A DNA stretch of 64,000 nucleotides from Cognatazoarcus halotolerans (GTDB lineage: Bacteria; Pseudomonadota; Gammaproteobacteria; Burkholderiales; Rhodocyclaceae), in the NCBI RefSeq assembly GCF_009800965.1, contig NZ_WUAF01000003.1:186001-250000 (forward strand), in the 5' to 3' direction. Below are positions 24,442-35,315 of the stretch, piece after piece; within the stretch, counting starts at the first letter, position 1; each line of letters begins with the position of its first letter. The notes under the pieces were generated by a model that did no database searches, was not told the DNA's origin, and was given only the letters and a program-made list of their open reading frames with translations. Both the position numbers and the translations under genes were made by a program.

Positions 24442-26484
24442 ATGTCGGAGATGAACGAAGGTGCCGTGAGGTCGTTTGGCTGGTCGGACGGCGGCGCGGC
24501 AAGATTGCTTTTTGTGGTCGGTGTGTTGTTCTCGGCCTTTCAGATCGTCACCGCTTCGTTCAGCCCGCTCTCGTCGAGCGTGGTGCGCGCGGTGCACGTC
24601 GGTTTCCTGCTGTTCATGGCCTTCGGCCTGTTCCGCGGGGGTGCCGACCGTCCGTTGCAGAGTGCCTTCTCCTGGCTGCTGGCGGCGGTCGGTTTTGCGC
24701 TCGCCTTCTACCACTGGATCTACGAGGGTGATCTCATCCAGCGCGCGGGTGATCCCACGACGCTGGACCTGTTCGTCGGTGGCATCACGGTGTTGCTGGT
24801 GTTCGAGGCGACCCGACGGGTGATCGGTTTCGCGCTGCCGCTGATCTGCTCGCTGTTCCTGGCCTACGCGCTGTTCGGCGAATACCTGCCGGGCGAACTC
24901 GGCCACCGTGGCTATGCCCTGTCGCAGGTGATCGACCAGCTCGGCTTCGGTACCGAGGGCATCTACGGCATTCCGATCTACGTTTCGTCGAGCTACATCT
25001 TCCTGTTCATTCTCTTTGGCACCTTTCTCGAGCAGGCCGGCATGATCCGCCTGTTCACCGACGTGGCGCTCGGCACCGTCGGCCATACCCGTGGCGGGCC
25101 GGCGAAGGTGGCGGTGGTGTCCTCGGGCCTGATGGGCACGATCAGCGGCTCCGGCGTGGCCAACGTGGTCACCACCGGCCAGTTCACGATTCCGCTGATG
25201 AAGAAGTTCGGCTATCGCGCGGAGTTCGCCGGTGGGGTCGAGGCGACCAGCTCGATGGGCGGCCAGATCATGCCGCCGGTAATGGGCGCGGTGGCCTTCA
25301 TCATGGCCGAGACGATCGGCGTGCCCTATGTCGATATCTGTCTCGCCGCGGCGATCCCCGCGGCGCTGTATTTCTTCACCGCCTTCTGGATGGTGCATCT
25401 GGAGGCCGGCCGCGCCGGGCTGATGGGCATGCCCAAGGCCGAATGCCCCGACGCGTGGGCTGCCGTCAAGCGCGACTGGCACCTTCTGCTGCCGCTGGTG
25501 GTGCTGGTGTGGCTGCTGTTCTCCGGGTTCACGCCCCTGTTCTCGGGTACGGTCGGGCTCGCGCTCACCGCCATGCTGATCTTCGGCGGGGCGGTAGCGG
25601 TGGGCATCCGCGGCACCGGGCTGCGGGTTGCCTTCTGGATCGTGCTGGCGCTGGTTTCAAGCGCCTTCATCAAGTACGGCATCGGGGTGTTCTATGTCGC
25701 AATCACCGCGCTGGTGATCGCCTGTGCCTTTGTCACAGGCGGCCGTGCCACTCTCAAGATGACCGTCGAGGCGCTCGGCGAAGGCGCCAAGCACGCCTTG
25801 CCGGTGGGCGTGGCGTGCGCGCTGGTGGGGGTCATCATCGGCACCCTGACGCTGACCGGTGCGGCCACCACGGTGGCCGGCTCGATCATCTCGCTCGGCA
25901 AGGACAACATGTTCCTGTCGCTGGTGCTCACGATGCTGATCTGTCTCACCCTCGGCATGGGCATCCCGACCATTCCCAACTACATCATCACTTCGTCGCT
26001 GGCCGCGCCGGCCCTGCTCGAGCTGGGCGTGCCGCTGGTGGTCAGCCACATGTTCGTCTTCTACTTCGGCATCATGGCGGATCTCACGCCGCCGGTGGCG
26101 TTGGCCGCCTTTGCCGCCGCGCCGATCGCCCGTACCAGCGGCCTCAAGATCGGCATGCAGGCGATGCGCATCGCAATTGCCGGCTTCGTGATTCCGTACA
26201 TGGCGGTGTATGCGCCCGAGCTGATGCTGCAGGGCGACTGGACGATCGCCTCGGTGGCCTACATCGTGTTCAAGGCACTGCTCGCGATCGTGTTGTGGGG
26301 CGGCGCTTCGATCGGGTACCTGGGCAAGGCGCTGAATCTGCCCCAGCGGCTCCTGGCCGGCGCTGGCGCGGCGATGATGGTGACCGCCCAGCCGCTGACC
26401 GACGAGATCGGTTTCGGGCTGGCGGCGGTGTTCTTCCTCTGGAACTTCGTTGCGGTGCGGCGCAGCGGTGCGACGCGGGGCTGA
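24442..26484 (+). CDS. TRAP transporter fused permease (DctQM-type, TAXI partner)
   Basis: This is a 680-residue polytopic membrane protein in which the small and large TRAP subunits are fused. The N-terminal 4-5 helices (about residues 15-150) correspond to DctQ; the rest carries DctM motifs, including SGSGVANVVTTGQFTIPLM and ATSSMGGQIMPPVMGAVAF, and TLGMGIPTIPNYIITSSLAA. GGGAGATC precedes the ATG. Together with the TAXI receptor it makes a complete secondary importer. Confidence 0.95.
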   Translation: MSEMNEGAVRSFGWSDGGAARLLFVVGVLFSAFQIVTASFSPLSSSVVRAVHVGFLLFMAFGLFRGGADRPLQSAFSWLLAAVGFALAFYHWIYEGDLIQRAGDPTTLDLFVGGITVLLVFEATRRVIGFALPLICSLFLAYALFGEYLPGELGHRGYALSQVIDQLGFGTEGIYGIPIYVSSSYIFLFILFGTFLEQAGMIRLFTDVALGTVGHTRGGPAKVAVVSSGLMGTISGSGVANVVTTGQFTIPLMKKFGYRAEFAGGVEATSSMGGQIMPPVMGAVAFIMAETIGVPYVDICLAAAIPAALYFFTAFWMVHLEAGRAGLMGMPKAECPDAWAAVKRDWHLLLPLVVLVWLLFSGFTPLFSGTVGLALTAMLIFGGAVAVGIRGTGLRVAFWIVLALVSSAFIKYGIGVFYVAITALVIACAFVTGGRATLKMTVEALGEGAKHALPVGVACALVGVIIGTLTLTGAATTVAGSIISLGKDNMFLSLVLTMLICLTLGMGIPTIPNYIITSSLAAPALLELGVPLVVSHMFVFYFGIMADLTPPVALAAFAAAPIARTSGLKIGMQAMRIAIAGFVIPYMAVYAPELMLQGDWTIASVAYIVFKALLAIVLWGGASIGYLGKALNLPQRLLAGAGAAMMVTAQPLTDEIGFGLAAVFFLWNFVAVRRSGATRG

Positions 26485-26600
26485 CGGGCGGCATGGGTCC
26501 GTTCGGCGCGCGCTGTGAAAAAGCCGCTGTCGCCTGGCGCGGCGGCCGGGATATCCTTCCCGGCCATCTCCTCCCTGGGGGCGACGCCTGCCCCGACGCG

Positions 26601-28482
26601 ATGCCTGGTTCCCCGATGATGCCGACCTCCCGCTTCGTGCTGCGCCTGCTGATGGTGCTCTGCGCGGCCTGTGCGGTCGGCGCCGCCAGCTACCGGCAGT
26701 TCCTTGCCAGCGAGTGCGCGCAACTGGCCGAGGCCAGCGCCACCCGGCTCGACTTCTATCGCACTACCCTGGTGCAGACGCTCGAAGAGTTCCGCCTGCT
26801 GCCTGAGGTCCTCGGACTGGATCGGCGCGTGAATGAACTGCTGAGCGCGCCGCACGACTCCGCGCTGCGCGACGCGGTGAATCGCTATCTTGAAAGTGTT
26901 TCCCACGATGCCGCGATCCACGCCGTTTTTTTGGTGGATGCGGACGGCTTGACGCTTGCCTCCAGCAACTGGCAGGACAGATTGTCCTTCGTCGGGCACA
27001 ACTACGGTTTCAGGCCGTATTTCCAGTCGGCGATGCAGGGACGGCCGGGGCGCTTCTACGGCGTGGGGGTGACCACCCAGGAGGCCGGCTTCTTCCTCTC
27101 CGCGCCGGTGCGTCGCGACGGGCGGGTGGTGGGCGTGATGGTGGTCAAGATCCGCCTCGATGCGCTCGAGGATGCGTGGCGCCGCTCCGGCGAGTTGCTG
27201 CTGGTGTCGGATCGCCTCGGCGTGGTGCTGCTGGCCTCTTCTCCGGGCTGGAAGTTTCGGAGCCTGCTGCCGATCTCTGATCCGGCGCGGGCGCGTCTGG
27301 CGCATACCCGGCAGTATCTGCATGCCGACCTCAGGCCGCTCGTCGCCTCGGACGGCGCGCCGCTGCTCAAGGCGGACGGCAGCGGCAGGCAGGTGCGGCT
27401 CGCCCCCGACGCACAGCCCTTCGTCCAGGGCCGGGCGCAGGTACGCGATTACCTGACCCAGTCGCAACTGGTGTCGCCCTACGAATGGCGACTGCTGATC
27501 ATGAGCGATCTTGCCGAGGCGCGTGCCGCGGCGCTGACGCGTGCGTTGACCGTGACCCTGGCGGTGCTGCTGGTGCTCTCGGCCGCGGTGCTGTGGCGCA
27601 TGCGGCGCCGGCGCGCGCAGGAGCGCAGTGCCGCACGCCAGGCGCTCGAGCGGAGCCAGGCCGATCTCGAGGCACGCATCGCCGAACGTACCGAAGCCCT
27701 GGTGGCGGCCAACCGCTCGCTCGAGGGCAAGGTGCTGGCGCTCAAGGACGCCGAGCAGATCCTCACCCGCACCCGCGATTCCGCGGTGCAGGCCGGCAAG
27801 CTGGCGGTGCTCGGGCAGATGTCGGCCGGCATTACCCACGAGATCAACCAGCCGCTCGCGGCGCTCACCACGCTGGCCGACAATGCCGGGCGCCTGATTG
27901 AACTCGGCCGTGACGAGGAGGCCTGCGAAAACCTCCACACCATCCGCGACCTTGCCCAGCGCATGGGCCGCATCGTCGCCCAGCTGAAGACCTTTGCCCG
28001 GCGCGGCGAAGCTTCACCCGAGCCGGTCGCGGTGGCGGCCTCGGTGAGCAATGTGCTGCGGCTGCTGGCGACGCGCGGGCTGCGCCCCGAGATCGTGGTG
28101 CGGGTCGAACACCGCGAGCCGTCGCTGGCCGCGCAGGCCGATCCGATCCGCTTCGAGCAGGTGCTGCTCAACTTGGTGATGAACGCCGCCGATGCGATGG
28201 AAAAGCAGCCCTCGGGCGAACTTCTGATCCTCAGCGAGTCGCGCGACGGGCAGGCCGTGGTGACACTGCGCGACAACGGTCCCGGCATACCCGAAGTCGT
28301 GCTGCCGCACCTCTTCGAACCGTTCTTCACCACCAAGCCGGCAGGCAAGGGGCTCGGTCTCGGTCTCGTGATCTCGCGGATGATCATCGAAAGCCTCGAC
28401 GGACGGCTCGATGCCGGCAACAACGAAGGCCGCGGCGCCTGGTTCCGGGTATCCCTGCCGCTTGCCGTGGGGCTCGCCAACC

Positions 28483-28490
<8 letters not shown>
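26601..28490 (+). CDS. dctB: DctB-like sensor histidine kinase
   Basis: This is a 629-residue membrane kinase. TM1 (about residues 10-30) and TM2 (about 310-332) bracket a large periplasmic Cache-type sensor of about 280 residues (LVDADGLTLASSNWQDR; NYGFRPYFQSAMQGRPGRFY). The cytoplasmic part has a coiled coil and GITHEINQPLAALTTLADN with the phospho-accepting His413, then DNGPGIPEVVLPHLFEPFFT and GKGLGLGLVISRMI. The start is the first in-frame ATG with a plausible leader; Met at 26616 or 26619 cannot be excluded. It probably senses the substrate of the TAXI-TRAP system. Confidence 0.92.
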
Positions 28491-29811
<1,321 letters not shown>

Positions 29812-29829
29812 GCCGCCGCGGGCAAGGCT

Positions 29830-30387
29830 TCAGTGACCCTTCAGCGCGTAGATGCCCGGGGCATTGCGCCAGTAGCCCTTGTAGTCCATGCCGCAGCCGA
29901 ACAGGAAGCGGTCGGCGACATCGAGACCGGTGAATTCGGCACGCATGCCCGGATAGGCCTTGCGGTCGTGCATCTTGTGCACCAGCACGGCCGAATGGAC
30001 CTCGCGTGCGCCTTCCTTCCTGAGGTATTCGATGATCGCGTTGAGGGTATGGCCCTCGTCGAGGATATCGTCGAGCACCAGCACCACCCGGTCGCGCAGG
30101 TCCTGGCTGGGGCGCACCCGCCAGTCGAGCAGGGTGCCCTGCAGTGCGTGGCCGTAGCGGGTGGCGTGCAGATAGGCGACTTCAAGCGGAAAATCGAGCC
30201 GCGGCAAGAGGCGGCCGGCGAGGATCAGGCCGCCGTTCATGACCACGTAGATCAGCGGATTGCTGTCCTTCAGGCGTTCGGTGATGCCTGCCGCCAGGGC
30301 GTCGAGTGCGGCTTCGATCTGTGTTTCGTCACACAGGCAGTCGGCTTCGTCACGGGCTCGGCGGATTTCGTCCAGATCGATGGTCAT
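29830..30387 (-). CDS. hpt: Hypoxanthine-guanine phosphoribosyltransferase
   Basis: This is a 185-residue type I phosphoribosyltransferase. The PRPP-binding loop is VVLVLDDILDEGHTLNAI; the early PLIYVVMNGGLILAGRLLP is typical of the hypoxanthine enzyme. It salvages hypoxanthine and guanine to IMP and GMP. The ATG at 30387 is used; the longer frame has no support. It is divergent from upp and convergent with the DctD-like gene. Confidence 0.92.
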   Translation of the reverse strand: MTIDLDEIRRARDEADCLCDETQIEAALDALAAGITERLKDSNPLIYVVMNGGLILAGRLLPRLDFPLEVAYLHATRYGHALQGTLLDWRVRPSQDLRDRVVLVLDDILDEGHTLNAIIEYLRKEGAREVHSAVLVHKMHDRKAYPGMRAEFTGLDVADRFLFGCGMDYKGYWRNAPGIYALKGH

Positions 30388-30665
30388 GGTGGGTGCTCGG
30401 CGGCGGAGATGCGGTCGGGGAGCGGGTTGGGCATGCGCTCCCGGGCGTGAGGGCGCCTGCCGCGGGGCTGCGTTCAGGCGTCCGGTGTGCCCGATTCTAG
30501 CCCGGAACGCAGGCCCGGGACACGACCTGCCCGCGGAATGGGTGTTGCGGCGCAGCAAAACAATGGCCGGGCGGATCGGCAGGGAGTACACTCGCGCCGT
30601 CGTGCCGGACCGTCCGCAGCGGGACGAAAGGTGCGGCGCCCGATTTCCCGCCGCGCGAGGTTTTC

Positions 30666-31298
30666 ATGTCCATAGTCGAGATCAAGCATCCGCTGGTGAA
30701 GCACAAAATCGGCCTGTTGCGCGAAGCCGAGATCAGTACCAAGAAGTTCCGCGAACTCACCGCCGAACTCGCCCGCCTGCTGGCCTACGAGGCCTGTCAG
30801 GATTTTCCGCTGGAGCGCGTGACCATCAAGGGCTGGGATGGTCCGGTCGAGGTCCAGCGCATCAAGGGCAAGAAGATCACCGTGGTGCCGATCCTGCGTG
30901 CCGGCATCGGCATGCTCGATGGCGTGCTCGACATGATCCCGAGTGCCAAGGTCAGCGTGGTGGGCATCGCCCGCGACGAGGAGACCCTCAAGCCGGCGCC
31001 GTATTTCGAACGATTCGTCGGTCAGCTGACCGAGCGCATGGCGCTCATCATCGACCCGATGCTGGCCACCGGCGGCTCGCTGGCGGCGACCTGCGAGATG
31101 CTCAAGCGCAAGGGCTGCGGCCAGATCAAGGCGCTGGTGCTGGTGGCCGCGCCCGAGGGGATCGCCGCAATGGAAGCCGCCCACCCCGACGTCGAGATCT
31201 ACGCGGCCAGCATCGACAGCCATCTCAACGAGGTGGGTTACATCATCCCCGGCCTCGGTGATGCCGGCGACAAGATCTTCGGTACCAAGCACGGTTGA
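30666..31298 (+). CDS. upp: Uracil phosphoribosyltransferase
   Basis: This 210-residue enzyme converts uracil and PRPP to UMP. Landmarks are [20 protein letters not shown] at the N-terminus, the PRPP motif [20 protein letters not shown] and the C-terminal [17 protein letters not shown]. It forms a salvage pair with the uracil permease encoded 110 bases downstream. Confidence 0.97.
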   Translation: MSIVEIKHPLVKHKIGLLREAEISTKKFRELTAELARLLAYEACQDFPLERVTIKGWDGPVEVQRIKGKKITVVPILRAGIGMLDGVLDMIPSAKVSVVGIARDEETLKPAPYFERFVGQLTERMALIIDPMLATGGSLAATCEMLKRKGCGQIKALVLVAAPEGIAAMEAAHPDVEIYAASIDSHLNEVGYIIPGLGDAGDKIFGTKHG

Positions 31299-31408
31299 GC
31301 GTCGCGGCCCGTGTTGCGGGCGGCGCGCGGTTCCGTTTCGACGAGGAGGCCGACAGAGCCTGCCTGCCACAACATTCTCTCAATCGCATTGCGTACGGAG
31401 GCTGCGCG

Positions 31409-32668
31409 ATGCCCGGAGAAACAGCAATGCGTGAAATTCCCGTTCAGGACGGTGAGCCGGTCTGGCGGCAGGCGATCGCCGGTGCCCAGATCCTCTTCGT
31501 GGCATTCGGCGCTCTGGTGCTGGTGCCACTGCTTACCGGTCTCAATCCCAGCCTGGCCCTGCTCGGTGCAGGGGTCGGCACCCTGATGTTCCAGGCGGTC
31601 ACCGGTCGGCAGGTGCCGATCTTCCTGGGGTCGAGCTTTGCCTTCATCGCACCGATCATCTATTCGGTCCAGACCTGGGGCATGCCCGCGACGATGGGCG
31701 CGCTGGCCTGCGTGAGCCTGGTGTATTTCGTCTTTGCGGCCTTGGTGAACCGGCATGGCGCCGAGATCGTGCATCGTTTCATGCCGCCGGTGGTGATCGG
31801 GCCGATCATCATGATCATCGGTCTGTCGCTCGCCGCGGTGGCGGTGAACATGGCGATGGGCCGGAGCGGCGACGGCGCTGTCGAACTGGTCCCGTATGGC
31901 ACTGCGATGCTGGTAGCGGTGGCCTCGCTCGTCACCACCGTGGCAGTGTCGGTGTTCGCCCGCGGCTTCCTGCGCCTCTTGCCGATCCTCTCCGGGGTGC
32001 TGGTTGGCTACCTGCTGTCGGCGGCGCTCGGCCTGGTCGACTTCAGCAAGATCGCGGCCGCGCCGTGGTTCGCCGCGCCGGATTTCGTTGCGCCGGTATT
32101 TGAATGGACCGCAATCCTGTTCATGCTGCCGGTGGCGCTGGCGCCGGCGATCGAGCATGTTGGCGACGTGGTGGCGATCGGCGGAGTGACCGGCCGGGAC
32201 TACACCGAGAAACCGGGCCTGCATCGCACCCTCGCCGGCGACGGCCTCGCGGTGCTGTTTGCCGGCCTCATCGGCGGGCCGCCGGTCACCACCTATTCCG
32301 AAGTGACCGGCGCGGTCACCCTGACCCGCAACTTCAACCCGGCGGTAATGACCTGGGCCGCAGTGCTGGCGGTGGTGATGGCCTTCTTCGGCAAGTTCAA
32401 CGCGATCCTGCAGTCGATTCCGGTGCCGGTGATGGGCGGCATCATGATGCTGCTGTTCGGGTCAGTGGCGAGTATTGGCCTGAAAACGCTGGTGGCAGCG
32501 CGGGTGGACCTCGACCAGCCACGCAATCTGGTGATCGTGTCCACGGTGCTGGTTTTCGGCATCGGCGGCCTCGCCCTCAAGCTCGACGGTTTCGCCTTGC
32601 AGGGCGTAAGCCTGTGCGGCGTCGTGGCGATCATCCTCAACATGGTGTTGCCGCGGACGCGAGCCTGA
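31409..32668 (+). CDS. uraA: Uracil-xanthine permease (NCS2 family)
   Basis: This is a 419-residue polytopic transporter with about 12-14 hydrophobic segments. The start at 31409 has GGAGG 7 bases upstream; the ATG at 31427 also has a possible site. Family landmarks are [13 protein letters not shown]-like [38 protein letters not shown] and [19 protein letters not shown], which hold the substrate-binding acidic residues. It brings in uracil for the Upp enzyme encoded just upstream. Confidence 0.95.
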   Translation: MPGETAMREIPVQDGEPVWRQAIAGAQILFVAFGALVLVPLLTGLNPSLALLGAGVGTLMFQAVTGRQVPIFLGSSFAFIAPIIYSVQTWGMPATMGALACVSLVYFVFAALVNRHGAEIVHRFMPPVVIGPIIMIIGLSLAAVAVNMAMGRSGDGAVELVPYGTAMLVAVASLVTTVAVSVFARGFLRLLPILSGVLVGYLLSAALGLVDFSKIAAAPWFAAPDFVAPVFEWTAILFMLPVALAPAIEHVGDVVAIGGVTGRDYTEKPGLHRTLAGDGLAVLFAGLIGGPPVTTYSEVTGAVTLTRNFNPAVMTWAAVLAVVMAFFGKFNAILQSIPVPVMGGIMMLLFGSVASIGLKTLVAARVDLDQPRNLVIVSTVLVFGIGGLALKLDGFALQGVSLCGVVAIILNMVLPRTRA

Positions 32669-32680
32669 TCGCCGCGGGCC

Positions 32681-33004
32681 CTACCTGCGGGTCTTCAGCG
32701 CGCGATCGGCGCCGCCGACAGCGGCGAGCGCGCTGCGCGCCCGCCTGTAGAGCTGCCAGCCGATGACGCCGCGCCGCAGCCAGCGCACGGTAGCGCGCGG
32801 CTTGAGCACCAGCAGGCCGATTGCCAGGGTGGTCACGATCGGCGCGTTGTCTCGCAGCCAGTTGGCGCCATCGCGCAGCCGGTCCACCTGGTCGAGCGCG
32901 TCGCCGATTCCGCCGAGCCGGCCGGCCATGTCCTCGCGCTGCATTCCGGCGCGGATCTGCAGGCGCTGCTTGTGCAGGGCAAGTTCGACCAGCTCGGGGC
33001 TCAT
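32681..33004 (-). CDS. YqjK-like protein
   Basis: This 107-residue protein is basic toward its C-terminus, with one hydrophobic stretch (APIVTTLAIGLLVLKPRAT, about residues 53-70). The start overlaps the YqjE-like stop (ATGA). The N-terminal LVELALHKQRLQIRAGMQRE resembles YqjK-family proteins, which are encoded with YqjD and YqjE. The function is unknown; a stress-related role at the inner membrane is assumed from the relatives. Confidence 0.75.
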   Translation of the reverse strand: MSPELVELALHKQRLQIRAGMQREDMAGRLGGIGDALDQVDRLRDGANWLRDNAPIVTTLAIGLLVLKPRATVRWLRRGVIGWQLYRRARSALAAVGGADRALKTRR

Positions 33005-33384
33005 TCGCCATGCCGCAGTGTTTCGCGGTCCTGCGAAAGTTCCGCCAGACTGGCGGAGAACAGGCGGTTGCTGCGCTTGAATTCGCGGGTGGCCCGGCCG
33101 GCAGTGAACAGCCCCGCCACAAACAGCGCCGCGGTGGAGATGCCGAGCACCAGCAGGCGGTGTTCGTCCCACCACAGAACCGTCAGAAAGACCGCCAGGA
33201 ACACCACGCCGAAGGCGAGGAAGAGCGCCGAAAGCACGGTATTGAAAAGGAAGCTCGCGGCGCGCAGTTTCTCCTCGCGGACCTCGACGACGAGCAGCTC
33301 GATCCGCGTCTGGACGGTTGCCAGCGTACTGTCGATCAGCCCACGCAGGCTGGCCGACAGTCGCTTGTGAGGGGTGTCACCCAT
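33001..33384 (-). CDS. YqjE-like phage-holin-family membrane protein
   Basis: This is a 127-residue protein with an amphipathic N-terminus (LIDSTLATVQTRIELLVVEV) and two transmembrane helices (about residues 45-70 and 78-100), the layout of the phage holin superfamily 6/YqjE group. It is the middle gene of the DUF883-YqjE-YqjK trio. It is not a phage remnant; no other phage genes are near. Confidence 0.85.
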   Translation of the reverse strand: MGDTPHKRLSASLRGLIDSTLATVQTRIELLVVEVREEKLRAASFLFNTVLSALFLAFGVVFLAVFLTVLWWDEHRLLVLGISTAALFVAGLFTAGRATREFKRSNRLFSASLAELSQDRETLRHGE

Positions 33385-33388
33385 CGTC

Positions 33389-33700
33389 TCAGCGACGGCC
33401 GATCAGAAGCCCCAGCAGGAAAGTTACGCCCGCCGCGGCGCCGATCGCGCGCCAGGGGTTGTCATGAACGTAGTCGTCGGTGGCCTTGGCGACGACCTTG
33501 CCGCGCGCCACCACCTCCTCTTCGAATTCGCTGAGTCGGCCCTTCGCCGCGCCGAGCCGGTCGCCGAGGCGGCTGCGGACATCGGTGATCTTGTCGCCGG
33601 CCTGCCCGGCGGTGAGCTTGAGCAGTTCCTCGGTATCGGTGATGACCGCCTTGAGATCCGAAACGAGTCTGCTGGTATTGACCTGGCTGGTGTCGCTCAT
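33389..33700 (-). CDS. DUF883 (ElaB/YqjD-like) membrane-anchored protein
   Basis: This is a 103-residue protein with a long helical domain (residues about 15-75) and a C-terminal tail anchor (AIGAAAGVTFLLGLLIGRR). The NPWRAIG motif before the anchor is characteristic of the ElaB/YqjD family, whose members bind ribosomes at the inner membrane in stationary phase in Escherichia coli. It leads the three-gene operon, with GGAGTT upstream. Confidence 0.9.
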   Translation of the reverse strand: MSDTSQVNTSRLVSDLKAVITDTEELLKLTAGQAGDKITDVRSRLGDRLGAAKGRLSEFEEEVVARGKVVAKATDDYVHDNPWRAIGAAAGVTFLLGLLIGRR

Positions 33701-33768
33701 GCTGAACTCCTTGATGCTGGATAAGTGAGCGCCGGGGAAATCCCGGCACGTTCGAATACTGCGCCAGA

Positions 33769-34728
33769 CTAGACCTGTGGCGGGCGAACTGCAATTTCGC
33801 CCCCCGGCGGCGCGGTGCTGCAGGCCCTCCGGAAGTGATCGAGGAACACCCGCAGACGGGGTGGCATCTGTGCGCGGCTTGGGAAGTACAGATGCGCCAC
33901 GCCAAGTGAAACCGCATATTCGTCGAGCACAGCCACCAGCGAGCCTTCGGCAAGCTCCTGCGCCACGATGGAGCCTACTGTCTGCGCCAACACCAGACCG
34001 CGGCGCACCAGTTCGAGTTCCGCCTGGAGATCGTTTACGGTGAAGCGTCCGCTCACGTCGACTTCCAGCGGCAGCCCGTCGCGCTGGAACGTCCAGCGCG
34101 CGATCCGCCCGCTCGAAGCGTAGCGGTAGAGCACGCAGTCGTGCCCATCCAGGGCCTCGGGTGTCGCGGGTGGGGGGTGGCGGCGGAAATATTCCGGCGC
34201 ACCGATGGTGACGAGACGTTCCGGGCCGCCCAGCGGTACGGCGATCATGTCGGCGGCAATCTGCCCGCCCATGCGCACCCCCACGTCGAAACCGTCGGCG
34301 ACGATATCCACGAGGCGGTCCTCGAGCGCGAACTCGAGATTGACCTCTGGGTGACGCCGCGAGAATTCCGCGAGGTGGGGTGCGAAGAAGCGGGTGAAGG
34401 TCATCCGCGGCAGGGTGACGCGTACCGTGCCGGCCGGGCGGCTGCGCTGCGCCTCGAGCACGTCGAGTGCGCTGCCGAGGCTGGCCAGGCCTTCACGCAC
34501 GCCTTCGAGGATGCGGGCACCTTCCTCGGTGAGGGCAACCCGGCGCGTGGTGCGCGCCAGCAGGCGTACGCCCAACCGGGACTCGAGACTGCGCAGCGAC
34601 TGTGACAGCGCCGAGGCGGACAGCCCCATTTCCTCCGCGGCACGGCTGAAGCTGGCGTGGCGTGCAACGCATTCGAAAGTGACCAGGGCAGGCAGGAGCA
34701 GCGGATCGATTTTCAAGGATGGCTTCAA
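33769..34728 (-). CDS. LysR-family transcriptional regulator (TTG start)
   Basis: This is a 319-residue LysR regulator: HTH at residues 8-65 (FECVARHASFSRAAEEMGLS, then SALSQSLRSLESRLG) and an effector domain. The frame has no ATG before the HTH: upstream codons run to a TAA at 34758, and the only start there is TTG 34728. It is divergent from the molybdenum hydroxylase operon at 34840, so it is the likely regulator of that operon. Confidence 0.93.
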   Translation of the reverse strand: MKPSLKIDPLLLPALVTFECVARHASFSRAAEEMGLSASALSQSLRSLESRLGVRLLARTTRRVALTEEGARILEGVREGLASLGSALDVLEAQRSRPAGTVRVTLPRMTFTRFFAPHLAEFSRRHPEVNLEFALEDRLVDIVADGFDVGVRMGGQIAADMIAVPLGGPERLVTIGAPEYFRRHPPPATPEALDGHDCVLYRYASSGRIARWTFQRDGLPLEVDVSGRFTVNDLQAELELVRRGLVLAQTVGSIVAQELAEGSLVAVLDEYAVSLGVAHLYFPSRAQMPPRLRVFLDHFRRACSTAPPGGEIAVRPPQV

Positions 34729-34839
34729 AGTGCATTCACGATTGAGGAGTCGATCTTAATACCCAACATGTCTAAGCTGAACCCAACAGTGCCGTGACGT
34801 GCGCTGGTGATCAATGTTTTGCCCTCACGGAGATTCCCG

Positions 34840-35298
34840 ATGATCCAGTTCAGCCTCAACGGGCAGTCGGTAAAGACCGATCTGCCCGCAGACACCCCGT
34901 TGTTGTGGGCAATCCGCGACGGCTTCGAACTCACCGGCACCAAGTACGGCTGCGGCATGGGGCTGTGCGGTGCATGCACCGTTCATCTCGACGGCAACGC
35001 GGTGCGCTCGTGCTCCACGCCGCTGTCGGCGGTGGCCGGCAAGCAGGTCAGCACCATCGAAGCGGCGGGTGAGGCACGTGTCGGCGCGGCGGTACAGGCC
35101 GCTTGGCAGAAGCTCGACGTGGTGCAGTGCGGCTACTGCCAGTCGGGGCAGATCATGTCGGCGATTGCCCTGCTGAGCAGCAACCCCCGGCCGGATGATG
35201 GCGAGATCGACGCGGCGATGGGCGGTAACGTGTGCCGCTGTGCCACCTATGTGCGGATTCGCGCGGCGATTCACGAAGCCGCCCGTTCGCTGGCTTGA
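34840..35298 (+). CDS. 2Fe-2S subunit of a molybdenum hydroxylase (IorA-like)
   Basis: This is a 152-residue iron-sulfur subunit. Four cysteines of the plant-type cluster (C38, C43, C46, C58) and four of the second cluster (C97, C100, C132, C134; QCGYCQSGQ and NVCRCATY) are all present. It carries electrons from the Mo subunit encoded next to an acceptor. The start at 34840 is used because the longer frame adds residues that do not fit the family. Confidence 0.95.
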   Translation: MIQFSLNGQSVKTDLPADTPLLWAIRDGFELTGTKYGCGMGLCGACTVHLDGNAVRSCSTPLSAVAGKQVSTIEAAGEARVGAAVQAAWQKLDVVQCGYCQSGQIMSAIALLSSNPRPDDGEIDAAMGGNVCRCATYVRIRAAIHEAARSLA

Positions 35299-35315
35299 AG
35301 GAGGCGCTCCTCATC

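Noticed and set aside
33001-33384. Phage holin as sign of a prophage
   Set aside because: The protein belongs to the chromosomal YqjE group and is encoded with DUF883 and YqjK-like genes; no other phage gene is nearby.
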